Assembly (NCBI GenBank): GCA_946615495.1
Contig: CAMOHY010000080.1
Location: 1-8,847 of the forward strand
Reading direction: 5' to 3'
Length of the DNA stretch: 8,847 bases
From: an uncultured Clostridia bacterium
Lineage (GTDB): Bacteria > Bacillota > Clostridia > Christensenellales > Aristaeellaceae
Shown here in pieces: positions 7,166-8,847 of the stretch (the first letter of the stretch is position 1; every line of letters begins with the position of its first letter). Under the pieces are notes generated by a model. It searched no databases. It was given only the letters and a program-made list of their open reading frames with translations, and was not told where the DNA came from. Both the position numbers and the translations under genes were made by a program.

Positions 7166-7168
7166 GCC

Positions 7169-7969
7169 TTACAGCGTCACGGTTTGCCCCGCGGGAATGC
7201 GCACGGGCTCCGCGTCGTTTACCTGAATCCAGCAGTCCCGCCCGTTGGGATTATGCACAAAGCTGTTGTCCGCCGCGAACTGCAAGCGCTTAAAATCATC
7301 CATGCAATCCATGAATTCAATGTTCGTGCAATACCAGATATCTTCCTTCCCGCCCATTTTGCGGCAGAATTCTTCTATCAGGTCCCAGTTGTCCTTATCG
7401 TTGAATTCGTAGCTGTGGCCCCATACGTACATCAAATACAGGTACTGGCGCTTGAACAGGCCCAGGAATTGGTCGCCCAGCTCCAGCAGGCGGTGGTTAT
7501 GGTGGCAGGTGGCCTGCCAGCGGTAGGGATTTTCCGGCAGGGCGAAGCCGTCGCTTGAGCCCACCACGCGGGAATAACGGATGCCGCAAAGGGGAAGCAG
7601 CGCTTCGATTTCCTGGCTCAGGGACCCGTTGGGATAGCTCAGCCCCCGCACGGGATAGCCGCACAATTTTTCCAGCGCTTTCCGGTCCTCCAGCACCTCC
7701 TGGGCCACTTCGGGCAGGGGGCAGCGGGCGATGGTGGGGTGGGTGACGGTGTGGCAGGACACTTCATGCCCCACGTACAGCGTTTTCACTTCTTCGGGGG
7801 CAATGTGCCTTTCGTCCCCCAAAAAGCCGCTGTTCAAATGAAAGGTGCCTTTGATGCCGTAGCGGTTAAAAATCTCCACCAGCTGCCGGTCATAGGTCCG
7901 GCCGTCGTCATAGCTCATGGTGAGTGCCTTGTGCTTCCCGCCGGGAAAGCAGCAATATACCTTGTTCAT
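7169..7969 (-). CDS. Polysaccharide deacetylase family protein (CE4/NodB-like), cytoplasmic
   Basis: A 266-residue NodB-homology protein. CE4 enzymes are metal-dependent and hydrolyse N- or O-acetyl groups from carbohydrates. Motif 1 is ALTMSYDDGRTYD (15-27), with D21 and D22 as candidate base and metal ligand. Motif 2 is SCHTVTHP (71-78), with metal-binding H73 and H77. Motif 3 is represented by GLSYPNGS (109-116). Near the C-terminus YVWGHSYEF (181-189) may supply the late active-site His. A short tail (about 238-266) looks like an added beta-hairpin region. There is no signal peptide or membrane anchor, unlike cell-wall deacetylases, and the gene lies between a sugar-binding protein and pectin enzymes, so an imported acetylated oligosaccharide is the inferred substrate. 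A longer frame begins at 8035, but that start would run through a hairpin and lacks a good site; AGGAGG 5 nt before the ATG at 7969 decides the start. Confidence 0.85.
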   Translation of the reverse strand: MNKVYCCFPGGKHKALTMSYDDGRTYDRQLVEIFNRYGIKGTFHLNSGFLGDERHIAPEEVKTLYVGHEVSCHTVTHPTIARCPLPEVAQEVLEDRKALEKLCGYPVRGLSYPNGSLSQEIEALLPLCGIRYSRVVGSSDGFALPENPYRWQATCHHNHRLLELGDQFLGLFKRQYLYLMYVWGHSYEFNDKDNWDLIEEFCRKMGGKEDIWYCTNIEFMDCMDDFKRLQFAADNSFVHNPNGRDCWIQVNDAEPVRIPAGQTVTL

Positions 7970-7974
7970 TCTTT

Positions 7975-7980
7975 CCTCCT
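7975..7980 (-). promoter_or_regulatory. Ribosome binding site deciding the deacetylase start
   Basis: AGGAGG on the minus strand is followed by AAAGA and the ATG at 7969. It lies just downstream of the hairpin and is why the shorter start is chosen over the in-frame ATG at 8035. Confidence 0.85.
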
Positions 7981-7990
7981 GCATACGAAA

Positions 7991-8024
7991 GGGGCTGCCG
8001 CCCCGGTATCGTTGCGGCAGCCCC
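7991..8024 (-). terminator. GC-rich hairpin after the solute-binding-protein gene; attenuating terminator or mRNA-stabilising element
   Basis: The arms GGGGCTGCCGC (minus strand 8024-8014) and GCGGCAGCCCC (8001-7991) are perfect 11-bp inverted repeats around a 12-nt loop. The stem starts 23 nt after the binding-protein stop codon and is followed by TTTCGTA, so the U-run is short. Such hairpins commonly sit between a binding-protein gene and downstream genes, lowering read-through or protecting the upstream mRNA end. Which applies here cannot be told from sequence. Confidence 0.8.
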
Positions 8025-8047
8025 AAGAGGTTCATGGGATGATGAAA

Positions 8048-8847
8048 TTAGTTCAGCGTGGCATGATACGCATCGTTGTATTCAGCGGTAATCATTTCGC
8101 CGCCCTGCGCAGCCCAATCGTCCCAAGCGGCCCGCAAGCCAGCTTCGTCGATCAAACCGGCGATGTACTGCACGGCAGCGTCAGAAATGATCTGATCCAG
8201 CTGGGCGCCGAAAGCGGTGTAGGTTTCGCTCACGAACGGATAGCAGGGGTTGGCCACGGCATACTGCGCAAATTCCTTGTTCAGGTTGTTGTAGTATTCA
8301 CGCATCTTGGTGTAGCCCTTGTTGGCGTCGGCCTTGGGGTCTTCCAGATCGCCGGGAACGCCCATGCCCAGCTGGTTCAGGTTGTTGTGGTACATCTGAG
8401 AATTCTTGGAGTATTCATCAGCCTTTTCTTCGGGCACATAGCGGAAGCCGGCTTCGTTCACATCGTAGGTGAGGCCTTCCAGACCGGCGTTGAGGATGGT
8501 CTGGCCTTCGGGGCCGTTGCACCAATCCAGGAAAGCAAGCACCTTGGGCAGATCAGCTTCAGAAACAGACTTGGTGACAAGGATTTCACCGGCGAAACCG
8601 GCGTTCTGGGGCCATACGGTGATGGAGCCGTCGTCCTTCTTCAGGCCGCAAACAGCCTGCCAAATCTGTTCGGTCACGCCCGCGTTGTTTTCAAACCATT
8701 CCTGCTGGCGGTGAGCGTTGTCCATGCAGTCAAAGCGCATGAAGGCTTTGCCCTGGCGCTCGATGGTATCCCAGTCGGAGGTGGAAATCTGAGCGAAGTT
8801 GGGGTCGATGCCGCCGATTTCGTACAGATGACGCAGCCAATCCAGGC
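8048..8847 (-). CDS. ABC transporter extracellular sugar-binding protein (LplA/YesO-like), C-terminal part only
   Basis: The last 265 residues of an extracellular solute-binding protein; the frame is open to the right edge, so the signal peptide and N-terminal lobe lie outside. Complete members are usually about 450-550 residues. The visible part starts with LDWLRHLYEIGGIDPNF, a typical segment of binding proteins for complex oligosaccharides. It continues through FAGEILVTKSVSEADLPKV and LAFLDWCNGPEGQTI (the usual lobe-crossing segment). It ends with YIAGLIDEAGLRAAWDDW, a helical tail like that of family 1 binding proteins. It would be lipid-anchored outside the membrane and pass sugars to a two-permease importer; no permease gene is in the window, so those probably lie upstream. 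Eighteen of 19 asparagine codons are AAC, consistent with high expression. Neighbouring genes suggest a pectic oligosaccharide ligand, which is inference. Confidence 0.9.
   Translation of the reverse strand, partial: LDWLRHLYEIGGIDPNFAQISTSDWDTIERQGKAFMRFDCMDNAHRQQEWFENNAGVTEQIWQAVCGLKKDDGSITVWPQNAGFAGEILVTKSVSEADLPKVLAFLDWCNGPEGQTILNAGLEGLTYDVNEAGFRYVPEEKADEYSKNSQMYHNNLNQLGMGVPGDLEDPKADANKGYTKMREYYNNLNKEFAQYAVANPCYPFVSETYTAFGAQLDQIISDAAVQYIAGLIDEAGLRAAWDDWAAQGGEMITAEYNDAYHATLN

Noticed and set aside
7970..8035. Longer N-terminus for the deacetylase, starting at the ATG at 8035
   Set aside because: The extra 22 codons are encoded by the hairpin and the ribosome binding site of the shorter start. 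They match no part of the CE4 fold and are not a signal peptide.
1..8847. CRISPR arrays, tRNA or rRNA genes, insertion sequences, phage genes or toxin-antitoxin pairs
   Set aside because: I saw no regularly spaced repeats, RNA-gene motifs, transposase-like proteins or terminal inverted repeats. The window is densely filled by metabolic and transport genes, and no gene-free stretch exceeds 300 bases.

Overview
The window comes from a GC-rich bacterium with strong AGGAGG-type ribosome binding sites. All seven genes lie on the minus strand, so transcription runs from high to low coordinates. The solute-binding-protein transporter, the Gram-positive-type Shine-Dalgarno sites and the plant-glycan enzymes suggest a Firmicute, probably a gut or plant-fibre-degrading member of Clostridia. 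This is inference from style and content; there is no marker gene.

From right to left, the first five genes form a tight, pectin-oriented operon. They are the 3' part of an extracellular sugar-binding protein of an ABC importer (8048-8847, cut by the window edge), a CE4-type polysaccharide deacetylase (7169-7969), a PL22 oligogalacturonate-lyase-like beta-propeller (6092-7153), an SGNH esterase of the rhamnogalacturonan acetylesterase type (5420-6085) and a 1087-residue family 2 glycoside hydrolase (2141-5404). The four enzyme genes are 6-15 nt apart, and none encodes a recognisable signal peptide. The simplest reading is that acetylated pectin or rhamnogalacturonan oligosaccharides are captured by the binding protein, imported, then deacetylated and cleaved in the cytoplasm. 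A perfect 11-bp GC-rich hairpin with only a short U-run separates the binding-protein gene from the enzyme genes. It would suit high expression of the binding protein with reduced read-through.

Two apparently independent genes follow. A secreted GH3 beta-N-acetylhexosaminidase of the NagZ type (900-2072) has its own extended -10 promoter, overlapping the end of the GH2 gene, and a short terminator. A K+/Na+-Ca2+ exchanger-type antiporter (1-744, cut by the left edge) has a very good promoter (TTGACG, 17 nt, TATCAT) and a strong ribosome binding site. Neither shows a functional link to the pectin genes beyond adjacency.

The points most worth a second look are in the GH2 protein. Its family acid/base position reads Gly-Asn-Asn where Gly-Asn-Glu is expected, although the nucleophile region is intact. 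It also carries a C-terminal copper-amine-oxidase-N/stalk-like domain despite lacking a signal peptide. Other points are the hairpin after the binding-protein gene, inverted repeats around the two internal promoters, and a possibly altered metal site in the PL22-like protein.
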